64,000 nt of DNA. It comes from Sorghum bicolor. Taxonomy: Eukaryota > Streptophyta > Magnoliopsida > Poales > Poaceae. Location of the stretch: positions 56,515,797-56,579,796 of the forward strand of contig NC_012874.2 in assembly GCF_000003195.3 (NCBI RefSeq), in the 5' to 3' direction. Within the stretch, counting starts at the first letter, position 1; each line of letters opens with the position of its first letter. Made by a program: the position numbers and the translations under genes. The notes below the pieces were generated by a model. That model made no database searches. It had not been told where the DNA came from and saw nothing but the letters and a program-made list of their open reading frames with translations. Of this stretch, positions 1-12,261 are shown piece after piece.

Positions 1-470
1 ACTGAGCCTTTTTATACAGGCGGTTTTCAATTCTAGCCGTACAAATTTTCAACACAGGCGCATTATAACTAAAACCGCCTGTAGAAATGTTTTACCCCCG
101 CCGACTTAGAACCTCTGTGTACTAGTGTACAGACGCACTAACAAAATAGGAGTATGTAGTGTTCTCCTCACTACAAACCCATAATAACAACCTTTGAATT
201 AGCATCATAACTACAGACGCACGTAACGTGCACGTGTCGTTACTATTGTCTTTTAGAGACACACGTTTACCGCTAGTGTCTGTACCTACCTTCACACACG
301 CTCGAATGTCTGTACGATGTCCACTAAAATAGACATGCTTAAAGAACGTGCCATACTACAGACCTGTGAACACGCGTTTGAGTGTTGTCATTCACACAGG
401 CGCGTGTTCGATTTGAATCACAGTCGCATGTGGATTTGAATCTGTAAGTGTATTTTTAATATAGACGCTT
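1..470. mobile_element. Possible CACTA-like transposon subterminal region
   Basis: Non-coding DNA with recurring short motifs (acaggcg, acagacgc, cgcctgt) in both orientations, including a 13-bp inverted pair at 15-27 and 71-83. Dense short direct and inverted motifs of this kind are typical of the subterminal regions of grass CACTA (En/Spm) transposons. A similar motif field lies at about 2935-3160. I could not find a CACTA terminus with a 3-bp target duplication or a transposase, so the assignment is tentative. Confidence 0.35.
15..83. repeat. 13-bp inverted repeat, tacaggcggtttt / aaaaccgcctgta
   Basis: The arms at 15-27 and 71-83 are exact reverse complements separated by 43 bases. They match the style of CACTA subterminal repeats and could form a hairpin. 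No gene overlaps them. Confidence 0.6.
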
Positions 471-760
471 GTTTTGTGCATCTGTAATAAGCCATATTAC
501 AAACGCCGGATTGCCTACGCGCACTGGCGCATCTTTAATGTGTTTAATATAGTAGGAAAAAAGAGAATTTTATTATGGTTGGGGAAAATTGGATGGCTGG
601 TGAGAAGCAATCCGTGGATAGAAACGCATAGACGCCAAGGTGAAGCACCGGGAGGCACAGGTGCCTATTAAACGGACAACAAACTGAACTGAATTTGTTA
701 TATGTGAGACCTATGAAACGATTGTCTGGCCAACCCTCTATGGATTGATGGAATGATTCG
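471..760. other. Non-coding stretch, nothing recognised
   Basis: Short open frames occur on both strands but none has coding-like composition or a recognisable motif. It links the motif-rich left end to the first copy of the duplicated block. Confidence 0.5.
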
Positions 761-1507
761 TAACACTTATCCAATCAGAGATTTTGTTCTGAAAACTAAA
801 TTTTCTTCAGCGATTATACACACGATGGTTCCGAGCTCCCAGCTGCTTTTGATTCCTCCTCCATTCAGAGATTTATTTTTGTTCAGAAAACTAAAACTTC
901 CTGTTGGGAACTTGGGATTGAAAGCTCATTGCTGGTTTTGTTTTCATTCACATAACTTGCTTATGTGACTCATGCCATGACGCAGACTCTAAACAAGCTT
1001 ACACAACACGGAAGCGTCGCAGACTTGGGGAATGCAGCAGTTGGAATCAGCACGACACATCGATCTGACAACGTGTATCTCTGGTTTTCAGTATCTTCAG
1101 TAGCGCAACTGCAACAGTAGTAGTAACGATCGCCCTCATCAGATGAGGAAGAAGTGGTAAAGGACGTCTTGGCGGAGCTTGACCCAAAGAACTGTGAGGT
1201 GCAGCATAGGCCTGCAATGCAACACCGTGGAAGATATTCCTCAACGTCAACGAGAAGCCGATGCGTTTCAACTCCGAGCAGCTGGCGACCTGCCCCAAGA
1301 ACTACTCTTAAACGAATAAAATTGACTAAAGAGAATATTTTGTGTAGGCACCAAGAGGCACTGCCCATTATTTCTGGAACCCAAAAAAATTGCTTACAGA
1401 TTGTTATGTCAAATAGCAAAAATGCTGAACAAAGGCAACAAACGTTTCACATGCAAGTTTTGAACTAATAAAGCAGATAAAACCTGTTGCAGTTCCTTTA
1501 AGCTCAC
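761..1507. repeat. Duplicated block, copy A
   Basis: This block of about 750 bp is repeated in the same orientation at 2006-2692. Shared landmarks, in order, are a start with taacacttatcca, the phrase gcgattatacaca, a run of gtagtaacgatcgcc, an exon-like segment around 1142-1310, and an end with cagttcctttaagctcac. The copies differ by scattered substitutions and several indels, so the duplication is not recent. About 500 bp of unrelated sequence separates them. Confidence 0.8.
1142..1310 (+). pseudogene. Exon-like fragment of an unrecognised gene, copy A
   Basis: The plus strand reads as a plausible protein segment (EEVVKDVLAELDPKNCEVQ). A 2-nt insertion relative to copy B at about 1204 then shifts the frame, after which a second coding-like stretch runs to a stop near 1310. 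Coding-like reading, loss of frame in one copy and truncation in the other suggest a captured gene piece carried by a transposon. I do not recognise the family. The opposite strand also has an open frame here, so the coding strand is an inference. Confidence 0.4.
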
Positions 1508-2005
1508 TCGAGATACATGCGTCTAATTAGGTAATAAAATCGATATACATGCGTCTTTTATGCTCTCTCTTATTCTGTCTTAAAATTTCTAGAACACACT
1601 ACTATATTACAGGACGAATGGAGTACTTCCAAAAATTAGTTATATTAGGAGTAATTGAGAAGTGCTACAATAGTACACACCTGAAATAGCCAATATTGTT
1701 ATTTCTGGTATTATATCCGGAATGGAGAAGTTCTTGATCAAGCTTATCCAGAAGTTGACTCCTTTTCCCTTCCGGGTATGTAGGGTTTCGGGTCTCCAAG
1801 AGACCTTGTTGTTGTGTCTTGCGTGTCGCGCTTTCAGCGAGGCTCCTCCAGTGACGTGTCTTGCATATCGCGCTCATCATGGAGGCACAAGGTTCAGATG
1901 TGGACATCCCCGAAGCGTTGGCCGATCTAAAAATTGGCTAGGCCCTACTTTGAGCGATCTAGCTCCTTATCAAGTGTGTGATCTAATTTAGCGTCAACAG
2001 AGACT
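1508..2005. other. Spacer between the two block copies
   Basis: No coding potential or recognisable motif was seen. Short open frames exist on both strands but look accidental. Confidence 0.5.
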
Positions 2006-2692
2006 TAACACTTATCCATTCAGAGATTTTGTTCCGAAAACTAAATTTTGTTTAGCGATTATACACAGGATGGTTTGTGGAGCTCCCAGCTGATTATGAT
2101 TCCTCCACCATTCTGAGATTTATTTTTTGCTCATTACTGGTTTTGACTGTCCTTTTCGTCATTCACCTAACTTGCTTAGACAGCCTGGAAGCGTCACAGT
2201 CATGGGGAACGTGTATCTTGTTTCGTCTTCTTAAATCGCAGTAGTAGTAACTTTCTAATCAGCTGTTTTCATTTCGATGGTTTTCAGTGTAGCGCAACTG
2301 CAACAATAGTAGTAACGATCGCCGTCATCAGAAGATGCCGCGTCATGACGAAGAAGTCGTAAAGAATGTCTTGCAGGAGCTTGACCCAAAGAACTGTGAG
2401 GTGCAGCAGGCCTGCAATGCAACACCGTGGAAGATGGGGTGATCGAGATCGGAAGCCAGAAGCCGATGCGTTTCAGCTTCGAGCATCTGGCGACCTAAAC
2501 GAATAAATTTAACTAAAGAGAATATTTGTGCAGGCACCAAGAGGCACTCCCCATTATTTCTGGAACCCAAGAAAATTGCTTACAGATTTTTATGTCAAAT
2601 TGCAAAAATGCTGAACAAAGGCAACAACGTTTCACATGCAAGTTTTGAACCAATAAAGCAGATAAAACAAGTTTCAGTTCCTTTAAGCTCAC
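2006..2692. repeat. Duplicated block, copy B
   Basis: Same-orientation copy of 761-1507, about 60 bp shorter because of internal deletions, notably around 2115-2210. It carries the second copy of the exon-like fragment. Together the pair indicates a segmental duplication inside a mobile element or an old tandem duplication later separated. Confidence 0.8.
2336..2500 (+). pseudogene. Exon-like fragment of an unrecognised gene, copy B
   Basis: An ATG at 2336 opens a short frame through the same VLxELDPKNCEVQ-type segment as copy A. It keeps the frame across the position where copy A has a 2-nt insertion, then stops at about 2443 after a rearranged junction. The downstream part found in copy A is present but altered. 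No function is assigned. Confidence 0.4.
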
Positions 2693-3302
2693 CCTACACA
2701 CGTCGCATATATACATGCAGAAGTCGGAGGAGTGGATAAGAGAGGGCAGACCAACTCTTGAATGTTGATGGAAGTACATGGTACGTTTGAAGCTGTCGAT
2801 AATGGATGAGTGTTGCTACTTGCGGATGCACTCCAAATCCTTGACATAGACAACCACATTCAAGAAGGGATTGACACAACATTGATGAGCCATGAACGTA
2901 CACATGCACTGGGGATAAGCACTAGTACATGCCACATATGCAGAGACGGCTGTAGAATGATGACACAATATTGAGCCATCTACAGGGATAAGCACTGCTA
3001 CAAGGTCGCATCTGTAGAGGTGGTTGTAGAAGCTCTTGCCAAGATGACTGGGTCAGCCGTCCCTACTCTTTCATTGCCAAAAATTAGTGATTCGCCACCT
3101 CTACAAAACTATTTCGATAGCCGGTTGTACATCACATCCGCCTCTACAAATTGCTTCATCCAAAAAATCATTAATCAGGAAAAAATAGCATTTTTTATCT
3201 AAGGAGACTCCACCAGGCAGTATCATGATCACACAGTTTGGTTGGAAATTCTTGCCTCTTTTATAGCGCTTCAAACATTCTAGCGTGTCTTTGATAGCCC
3301 CC
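2693..3302. mobile_element. Non-coding flank with CACTA-like subterminal motifs
   Basis: From about 2935 to 3160 the motifs ctgtagaggtgg, ccacctctacaa and ccgcctctacaaat recur in opposite orientations, like the motif field at 1-470. This may be the other end of the same element. The last 100 bases (3200-3302) are plain flanking DNA into which the outer Tat element inserted. The final five bases, ccccc (3298-3302), are the left target-site duplication. Confidence 0.35.
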
Positions 3303-4017
3303 TGTTGTGCAAAAGCTGATCTGCAGACACAAAGGGCTAATACCCCATTTAAACGTTAAGGCGTGCCAGCCAATTTGACCTTACTATCGGCAAAGGTGAT
3401 AACTCGAATACTTTGGTCCTGACAACAGCAATGCGCCCAGATGTCACGGCCAAGAGGTATTCACGCGGAACTCGAGAATACACCGAGCTTAAGTCGACGA
3501 ACTCCTAAGAACTCGTAGTGAAAAAGGAAAATATGACGAAGTCGTCGAAAAAGTAGATGCTGGAATATGAGTAAAAACTTGTGTTTGATTGATTGATTGA
3601 TGTTCATTACAAGGCCCTAGGGTCTATATTTATACCCTGCTCAAAGAGCTATAATCAGACACGACTAGGACTCGAATTCCAAATTAAACGAAATCCGTAT
3701 ACAAAACGAATTTAAATATCTATGGAAAACACAAAACTATCCTCCCGTGACAAACTGGGACACCGCCCTATTTCAATCGGCAACCTTCACGTTGTCCTTC
3801 CGAGTCATCGGTAGACTTCTCATCATAGCCATCGGTAAAGACTAACGCTGACCATCGGCACAAACGCGTCATTACTTCTGGACTTAGTCATATTTAGCTG
3901 TCTCTTCATCGGCAACCGCCCTCATCGGCAACTCCCCTGCAGACTAGTAACCGTTGCTCCTCCTGCTGATCCATACTCCACTGGTTTCTAGGTACGTGTC
4001 TAAAAACGATGTCAACA
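3303..4017 (-). repeat. 3' LTR of outer Tat element
   Basis: 715 bp, TG...CA ends, in reverse orientation. It pairs with 36727-37443. It holds several ATCGGC motifs (for example 3777, 3909, 3924). The segment tttataccctgctc at about 3631 is the reverse complement of the TATA region seen in the inner element's LTR. Confidence 0.95.
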
Positions 4018-4034
4018 CATGCCCCCAATTTCGG
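4018..4034 (-). promoter_or_regulatory. Polypurine tract of outer Tat element
   Basis: On the minus strand this reads ccgaaattgggggcatg directly before the 3' LTR. It matches the inner element's tract at 25472-25486 in position and core (gggggcatg). It would prime plus-strand DNA synthesis. Confidence 0.8.
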
Positions 4035-4419
4035 AATATGAAATCATTAATGCTCCGAAATTCTCTACAGTAATGATGCCTTTCCGCAATTAATTCTCCC
4101 AATTTGGTAACCGACTGTTTAAACCTGAACAACCTTGGCCCGATTCTCCTGCAGATTCCTCGAATTCCTCAACCTTCCGAACCGGATCTCTCCACTTTAT
4201 GCGCCCATCGGCAATATTACCGTTAGAGGGAACTGCCGATGGACCGACCAAGAAATCCCGCACAGTGAAATATCTCCAGATCATGACCGCTTCCTGTCAA
4301 ATCACCTGCGCAATCCCTTGATTACCGCGCTAACAGTTACCAAATTCACCCGAGTATCCGCAATCTGTCTTACCGAATCCTTTCTTTTTGTTCTTCTTTT
4401 CGCTCCCAAAAATTTCTAG
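4035..4419. other. Truncated leader of the antisense gene, outer Tat
   Basis: Compared with the inner copy, the segment corresponding to about 24780-25078 is missing here. It holds the TATA box and first coding exon of the antisense gene. The remaining flanks (…gcgctaacagttacc and …aatcctttctttttg) still align. The loss should silence the gene in this copy. Confidence 0.65.
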
Positions 4420-7400
4420 GATTTGACCGATAAAATCGTTATTCCTACCGATCAACCCCATCTTCAATGCCTTGGTCCACTAGGAAACTTGGATCCCACG
4501 GATCTTATAAATGCCGAGACGAATAGAATTCCTTTCAGAGCCGAGAATTTTTCTTTAGATCTATGGAAGGATGCTTTCCGTTCCTGGCCCAGTCCTACCA
4601 AGAGATGGAAGGATTGGTTCCTGAGAGTCAGTAACTCAAATGAGGTCCAATTGGGTGAACGGAAACTGGATCAGTGCATTAGGTTGTCTCTTGCCGATAT
4701 GGAGAGAAATGAGTCTCTATTGATAGCTGCCTCATACTTCTGGTCAGACACACTCAATGCTCTTGTGTTTGGCCATGGCCCTGCTTCTCCCACACTTGCC
4801 GATGTGCTTATGCTCACTGGTTTAGATGTATCCACTGCCGATAGCACCCACCTGTTTGATACCAAACCCAGTGCTAAGGTGGAAACTCGTTCTATCGGCG
4901 GTTGGTCAGGGTATATTCAGATGTACCGCAGAACATGACCCGTTAATATAAAGGAATAGACCACCTTCCTAAATATGTGGTTATATAAGTTTGTGTTCTG
5001 TGTCGATCAGCAGGACCAACTTCTGTCTATCTATCGGCAGCAGAAAGGTTAGCTAATGGTGGCCGATTTCCTCTTGGCCGATACCTGCTTGGCTCTGCTT
5101 ATCACCTCCTCCATCAGGTAGCCCAGAAACTACTGCTTGGTCAGTCCATCGGCAACTTAGGTGGTCCCTGGTGGTTCATCAATAGGTGGCTTAGCCTCCA
5201 CATGCACAAGCGCCTCGAGTTTGACCTCTTTGCACAGCGCTTCCCCAGGGATATAGCTGAAGATTATGAATTGGATGAAGAAGAATTGGCAACCCATTCC
5301 CCTCTGAATTTTGGCGAACCCGCCATAGTTCTGCCTGGCACAGGTGGCAACGCAGACCAAGTTAGCCGATTCTTTCAAACTCTATATGAGGGTTTGACCA
5401 GGGAATAGCGGGCATGGATGCCTTATGAAGATCCAGACACCATATTCCCCCTGACTTTCCACCCTTTTAACGACGCTCTCAATAAGGACCATGAAGTGAT
5501 GTTAGCAATTATCAGTCCAAGAGCTATACCGGTGAACTTTTTTGGCAGTGGGAAAGCTTCTAATCAGACTTATGAGTTCTACAACCCATCGGCACTAGCT
5601 CGCCAACTAGCTTTCGGCCAACTACCGATTGCACTCTGCTACGCCGATGTAATAAAGCCAAGGGAGACCATTACCAACTACCTCGAGTGGATCAGAGTAG
5701 CCCAACTTCCACCAAATGCCGATACAGATGTTTATCTATCGGCTTGGGTTCCAGCCCTCTTCATCACTCAGACATACAAACAGTGGTGGGAAGAATGAAA
5801 GAACATCTTTTTTGCAGATCGGCTCTCACATACCGTGGCATGATCGACGCCCAGTACAAAGTCCCTGATAACACTGTAAGTACTTTAATACCGATGCTTC
5901 AATTCCTTCGCTATCTTTTCCAATCGGTAACTCACTTTATTTGTCATATACAAGTCGATGACACACCGCCATTGGTCAGTAGGAGTGGTAAGCCGATTGA
6001 GCTCCTTCCATCAGGCCCGATCTCTTTGATCGGTAACAATGCCCCATCCTTCGCTGCCATAATGCATCGCGGTGTGCGCCTCAAGAAAGTCACCACCAGG
6101 CGAACAAGGACATCCCCATTGGTAGCTGCCTCTACCTTAGCACAGGCCTTCAAGGTAAAATTTTCGAATTCTTCCATTCATACCGATTTCATTTTTACAC
6201 CTATCACACTTGTACTCACAGACTTCTTATTGTTGTATCAGCACACCGGTACATCGGCAAAGACTAGAAGCACGACTGCCGATGCCCCCCAGTCCAGTCA
6301 ACCAAAGAGAAAAGGCTCCAAGAGTATCAGATTGCAAGCAAAGCGCCAAAAAACAGCAACGCCTTCTCCTCCCCCAGTATCTCCGATCCCGGTAGAATCA
6401 TCCCCTTCTTCTCCAGAAGTCCAGACACAGCAGATGCCATCTCCTCCTCAACCACAGGAAGAACCCCAAGCAGAAGAACTCCAGCCAAAAGAACCTCAGC
6501 CAGAAGGAATATCGGCTGATGTACACGAACAGACCACCGATCCAGCAAGTCTAATCATAGCATCAGTAGTCTCTTCGGTCCAGACGAGTACTGCACCTCC
6601 TCAAGGTAACATACTTTCCATTTACTGCTGATGAACCTATTTTTCCACTTTACTAATCACTTCTGTCAATCTTTCAGCTGACATAGTTTCATCGGCGATT
6701 CCAGCCGATCAGCCCGTGGTTCCATCGGCGTCATCTAGTCAAAGGCGAGAGATGACCCTGAAACAAGTAAGTTACCCAATCTCTATTTGTATTGTTTATC
6801 AATACTTGATCATAGAACAACTCATTTTATTTTTCCTTTTTAGGAACAGGACTCTCCTGACAGCCTGTTCTCCTTTGCCATCAACATCTCTGGAGATGAA
6901 GGCGAGGAGGCAAGCTCTTCTTGAGCTATTGGAATCTCATCGGTAGAAATCAGAGCAAAGTTAGAAGAATTGTTGGCCCTCCTTCATCAAGACACGGCTC
7001 AATTGGTCGACGACTCCGATCCGGCCAAGGCCTTGTTCAAGACTCTCAGAGGTCAAATCCCTGCCGATGCCGAGGAAGTCCTTTTTTCGGCTGCACACTT
7101 AGAGAGTCGTCAGCTGCAGTATCAAAAGGCTGCCCAGCGTCTTGCCGATAGAGTTGCTCACATTCAACTCTTAGAGGAGATGATGAAAGTGAAGCTCCTT
7201 GCCGATGAGAAGCATAAGAGCACTGGCACTCTGAAATCCTTAGGCGACGTACTGAAGCAGAAGATTTCTGATCTATCGGCGAGAAGAGAAGCTCTATTAG
7301 CTGAACTCAGACAAGTGGAAGAAGCTCTGTCTCAAGCCCACCAGGAAGAAAGCCAACTGCCTGAAGCAATCGAAACTCTTGAACAAGAGCGAAACATCCA

Positions 7401-7539
7401 GGCTCGTAAAGCACTGCAGATGAAGAAGAAGCTGAAGCCGGTGGAGGGCTCTGCCGATGATGACATGAAGGAGATAGAAGAAGCCAACCAGATCCGTCTG
7501 TGCGCCATATCGACGATCCAGGCTTTGTTAAACATATGA
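4420..7539 (+). pseudogene. Antisense plant-mobile-domain-like gene, broken copy
   Basis: Homologue of the intact antisense gene at 21581-24847. Exon equivalents are 4420-5875, 5954-6154, 6242-6605, 6678-6766 and 6844-7539; the last four have exactly the same lengths as in the inner copy (201, 364, 89, 696). Exon 1 carries stops (first at 4936) and a net 2-nt loss. The acceptor of exon 2 has CAG changed to CAA. Exon 5 has a stop at about 6922. The promoter and first exon are deleted. Recognisable parts are the plant-mobile-domain-like N-terminal region, a proline/glutamine-rich linker and a charged coiled-coil C-terminus (about 6960-7530). Confidence 0.8.
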
Positions 7540-7590
7540 ATTCCTCATCGGCGGCACACTTCGCTCTTTTCTCTTAATCATTTTGGTCTC

Positions 7591-7678
7591 GCCGATAGGA
7601 CTGTTATCGGCATCTTTTTTAAAACACTAAGTCCGGCTCTAGACACAGTTTAATCCAGCCGATAGGAATGTTATCGGC
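7591..7678. other. Pair of GCCGATA/TATCGGC stem-loops between converging genes, outer Tat
   Basis: Two perfect 7-bp stems with 7-base loops lie at 7591-7611 and 7658-7678. They sit between the end of the antisense gene (7539) and the integrase stop (7671), overlapping the latter. The same pair occurs at the same place in the inner copy (21446-21466, 21509-21529). A role in 3'-end formation of both transcripts is an inference. Confidence 0.75.
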
Positions 7679-8594
7679 ACTTACGCATCGACCCATATGC
7701 TCGGGTAATATTTCTTAGATATTTGCCATTTAACGCCCTGGGAAATTCAACTCCTTCGAGAGTTTCTAAGATATAGGTGTTGCCAGGAGCAGATCGATTT
7801 ATCTGATAGGGACCCTCCCAATTGGGAGACCACTTCCCAAATTTTGAACTTTTAGTCCCGATCGGTAAGACTAGCTTCCATACTAAATCTCCATCGGCAA
7901 ACTCCTTAGCTTTTACCTTCTTATCATACCATCTGGCAACTCTCTTCTTATTCTCTTCTATACTCATCAAAGCTCTTAGCCGATGCCCTGCTAGATCATC
8001 CAACTTGTCTGTCATCAAAGTAGCATAATCATTGGCAGCCAATTGATCTTGAAAAGATAATCGCCTAGACCCAGTCTTAATTTCCCAAGGTAACACTGCA
8101 TCATGTCCATACACCAACTGACAAGGTGAAACTTTGGTCGACCCATGACAAGCCATCCGATACGACCAAAAGGCTTCATTTAACAACGTATGCCACCCCC
8201 TAGGATTTTCTTCAATCTTCCGTTTAATAAGCTTGATAGTCCCTTTGTTAGATGCCTCGGCCTGCCCATTGGCTTGAGCATAATAAGGAGAAGAATTTAA
8301 TAATTTAATTCCCATACCGATTGCAAACTCATCAAACTCCCCTGATGTAAACATAGTACCCTGATCAGTAGTAATTGTTTGAGAAATTCCAAATCGGTAA
8401 ATAATATGTTCTTTAACAAAATCAATCATATTGGCTGATGTGACTTTCTTCAAAGGAATAGCTTCAACCCACTTAGTGATATAATCGGTGGCGACCAAGA
8501 TGAACTTATGTCCTTTACTTGATGGTGGGTAAAATTGGCCGATTAGATCAATAGCCCATCCCCGAAACGGCCAAGGTTTAATAATGGGATTCAT
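7671..8594 (-). pseudogene. Integrase core and C-terminus, outer Tat
   Basis: Encodes the DDE integrase core. The first aspartate lies in WAIDLIGQ, the second in TTDQGT, and the glutamate in GQAEASNK, with the D-35-E spacing of retroviral integrases. A C-terminal extension ends at the stop near 7671. It is separated from the upstream zinc-finger part (8591-9826) by a frameshift at about 8591. Unlike the inner copy, the positions of the inner stop (20892) and frameshift (about 21195) are intact here. Confidence 0.88.
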
Positions 8595-9826
8595 GGCCGA
8601 TGCGGGTGCCCTTTGAATATTGCTAAACTTCTGATATCCTTGACACCCCTGAAATATTTAAAGCAATCTTCAAGTATGGTTGGCCAATAATACCCATTCC
8701 TCCTAATCATCCACTTCATCTTAAAAGCCGACTGATGTGCTCCACATACTCCTTCATGGATTTCTCCCATTAAACTTTTAGCCTCATCATCACCTAACCA
8801 CCTGAGAAGAATCCCATCAATAGTTCGATAATATAACTCATCTTTAAGGAGCACATACTTGGTAGCTTGAAACCGAACACGTCTCTCAACTTTCTTGGAC
8901 GGATCCTTTAAATAATCAATGATTTCTTTTCTCCAATCATCGATACTGATTGTCGATATTGCGTTTAACATGGGCTGATATCCCGAGGCATGCTGAGCTA
9001 ACCGATTGGCCTCTTCATTATGCAACCGAGGAACATGCTCTAACCGAAAATCTTTGAATTCCTTTAATAATTGCATACTCCTTTCGTGATAAGTTATCAG
9101 GACTTCGCTTTGGCATTCATAGCTTCCAGCCAATTGATTTATAACCAGCATAGAATCTCCGAAAATCTCAACAGTATCAGCATGAACTTCTCTTAGCAAT
9201 CCCAACCCTTTTATCAAAGCTTGATACTCAACTTGATTATTTGTTGATGTGGCAACAATCGGCAAGGAGAACTCATACTTCCTTCCCCGAGGGGAAATTA
9301 ACACTATGCCGATCCCTGCCCCCCGGTCACACGTGGATCCATCAAAGAAGAGTGTCCAAGGTACAATTTCCAAACCCTCCACTGTACCGAAATGTTGAGT
9401 TACAAAATCGGCCATAATCCGTCCCTTAACTGCTTTAGCCGGTTTGTAACGCAAATCGAATTCCGACAGAGCCAAAATCCACTTACCGATCCTGCCACTC
9501 ATAATCGGCATAGACAGCATATATCGTACCACGTCATCTTTGCATATGACAGTGCATTCAGCCGATAACAAATAGTGTCTCAACTTAATACATGAGAAAT
9601 AAAGACACAAACATAACTTTTCAATGGCCGAATACCTAGTCTCAGCATCAACCAATCTCCTGCTTAAATAGTAAATCACACGTTCCTTCCCTTCAAATTC
9701 TTGAATTAAAGCCGAACTGATGACCATCCCATCGGTAGACAAATATAACCTGAAGGGCTTCCCTTGCTGAGGTGGAATCAGAACTGGAGGATTTACCAAA
9801 TAATTCTTGATTTCATCTAAGGCCAA
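8591..9826 (-). pseudogene. RNase H, archaeal-type RNase H and integrase zinc finger, outer Tat
   Basis: In translation order: the end of the RT connection; a Ty3-type RNase H (YLSTDG…, SRRLVDAETRYSAIEK); then a second, archaeal-type RNase H with the FFDGSTCDRGAG motif and NNQVEYQALIKGL; then the integrase HHCC region. Two RNase H domains in series are a known feature of the plant Tat lineage. Frameshifts at both ends (about 9820 and 8592) separate it from RT and from the integrase core. Confidence 0.87.
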
Positions 9827-10911
9827 CTGTTGCTCTTCCCCCAGACGAACTCTTGATTGGCTTTCAACTTAAGTAAAGGACTGAAAGCACGAATTTTACC
9901 AGACAAATTAGATATAAACCTCCTGATAAAATTTACCTTGCCGATCAAGGATTGGAGCTCAGTCATGTTGGTAGGAGCAACTATTTTGTTGATAGCATCA
10001 ATGGATCTCTGACTAATTTCAATCCCCCTTTGATGCACCATGAAACCAAGGAATTGTCCTGCCGATACACCAAATGCACACTTGTTAGGGTTCATCTTCA
10101 AACCATGCTTCCTTGTGCATTCCAACACCTTTTGCAAATCAGCAAGATGTTTTATGAAATCTCCAGACTTAACCAGTACATCATCAATATAAATTTCCAC
10201 CAGCTTGTCGATGAACTCATGAAAAATAAAATTCATAGCTCTTTGATAAGTAGCACCAGCATTTTTCAAGCCAAAGGTCATGACTATCCATTCAAACAAT
10301 CCAACATGACCAGGACATCTAAATGCAGTCTTTGGAATATCTTTTTCAACCATGAATATTTGATTGTATCCTGCATTGCCATCCATAAAGTTGATAATTC
10401 GATGTCCAGCCGCAGCATCAACTAATAGATCGGCAACCGAAATGGGGTAGCCATCCATCGGTGTAGCTTTATTAAGATTCCTAAAATCAATGCAAACCTG
10501 AAGCTTCCCATTTTTCTTGTATACTGGAACAACATTGGAAATCCATTCGGCATACCGACATTGCCGAATAAATTTAGCTTCGATAAGCTTGGTTATTTCG
10601 GTCTTGATATCAGGAAGTAAATTAGGATTACATCGGCGAGCTGGCTGCTGATGTGGCCGAAATCCAGACTTGATGGGTAACCGATGTTCAACAATTGATC
10701 GGTCTAAACCAGGCATCTCAGTATAATCCCAAGCAAAGCAATCTTTATACTCCTTTAACAAATCGGTTAACTGCTGCTTACACTCAGAATTTAACTTAGC
10801 ACTAATAAAAGTAGGTCTAGGTTTATCACCACTACCTATATCTACTTCTACTAAATCATCGGCCGATGTGAATCCCTGGCCTAATTTTCCATCATCGGCG
10901 AATCTATCCAT
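9817..10911 (-). pseudogene. Reverse transcriptase, outer Tat
   Basis: Starts with ATG in the overlapping stop/start TAATG at the end of the gag-protease frame, as in the inner copy. It contains the RT palm with YIDDVLVKSGD (catalytic YIDD) and the upstream MDGNAGYNQIFM segment. It is homologous to residues 1-360 of the inner pol. A frameshift at about 9820 ends the frame. Confidence 0.88.
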
Positions 10912-12046
10912 TAAAACTCCTCATCAGAACCGACTGCTTGGATCGGTGGAATTTCATAATCGGCAACTTTGAGGAATCTTTTTCCCAAATTTCTCCCGAG
11001 ATGCACCTAGTCCTTTCATAAGTGTCCGCCTCTACCGATGCAATAACATAGGAAGAATCTCCCGGGACAATCTCAATCTTGTCACCTACCCATTGGACTA
11101 AGCATTGGTGCATTGTTGACGGAATGCAACAATTGGCATGAATCCAGTCTCTCCCTAGCAGCAGATTATAAGCACCTTTTCCACTGATCACAAAGAAAGT
11201 TGTCGGCAAGGTTTTGCTACCGATGGTCAACTCGACACAGATTGCTCCCTTAACTGGAGATACATTTTCCTCAAAGTCTTTTAGCATCATATTGGTCTTG
11301 GTCAGATCTTGATCTCCTTTTCCAAGCTTCCGATAGACTGCATATGGCATGATGTTGATAGCAGCTCCACCATCAATTAATATCTTGGTCATCGGCTGGC
11401 CATCAACTCTTCCTTTGACAAACAGAGCTTTAAGATGCTGCCTTTCATTGTCGGCAGGCTTTTTAAAGATAGCTGTCATCGGATCCAGAGCCAACTGAGC
11501 TATTTGGTCAGAAAACTTCAACTCCTCATCATCACTGGATGGCGCAAGGAATTCCATCGGCAACATGAATACCATGTTAACATCTGCCGATGGCCCTTTC
11601 CCCTTAGAATCCGGTTGTTGCTGATCCCCAGACTGGCCAGAGTTCTCGCCCTTGCTTAGCTCTTCTCGTCTTTCGCGCTGCAGTCTCCTTTTCTGTGTCT
11701 TCGTCAATCCTTCTGGACACCATGGGGGAAGTGGTGACTGCCTTGCCGATGGACGACGATATTCCTTTGACTCCATCCGATGAGTATTAGCATCTCTGCA
11801 AAATATGAATTCATTGGGAACTCGTGCATTAGCCATCTCCTCAAGCTCTTCTTGGTTCCTGGGAAAATATGCAACACAATCACCAAGCCTATCATGCACA
11901 CTGAGCCTGCCCCCTAGCCGATCATGAACTGACGTTCTCCCCCTAATCGGCCCATTAAATCGCCGATCATCATTGTGACAGCGCCGATCGGATCTGTCAT
12001 ACCGATCATAACCATTGCATTCAGGGCAATCTCTAACAGTAGGCAA
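10904..12046 (-). pseudogene. Gag C-terminal part and aspartic protease, outer Tat
   Basis: Continuation of gag into a retropepsin-like protease with IDGGAAINIMPY as active-site motif and LLGRDWIH downstream. A frameshift and stops between 12046 and 12262 separate it from the central gag. It ends at the TAATG junction with RT. Confidence 0.85.
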
Positions 12047-12261
12047 CTTGATGTTCTGCTCCCAGCAATGGATAAAGAACGGGCAGTTCCAGTGATCCTT
12101 GTGCCGATTCCACTCTTGACGGCGTCTTTCTTCTTCCCGACGATAGTCCTCTTGCTAGTGCCGATACCGATCCTCATGCTGCTGCCAAGTTTCCCGAGGC
12201 CTTCTATGAGTTATCACAATACCGGATCGGGGAGGCTTTCCTAAGTTAGTTCCCTCTTGGA

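Noticed and set aside
4423..4938. Start of the antisense gene placed at the first in-frame codon (TTG) of exon 1
   Set aside because: In both Tat copies the position has TTG preceded by a splice acceptor (ctag). The inner copy has an upstream ATG exon with its own TATA, so the true start is upstream.
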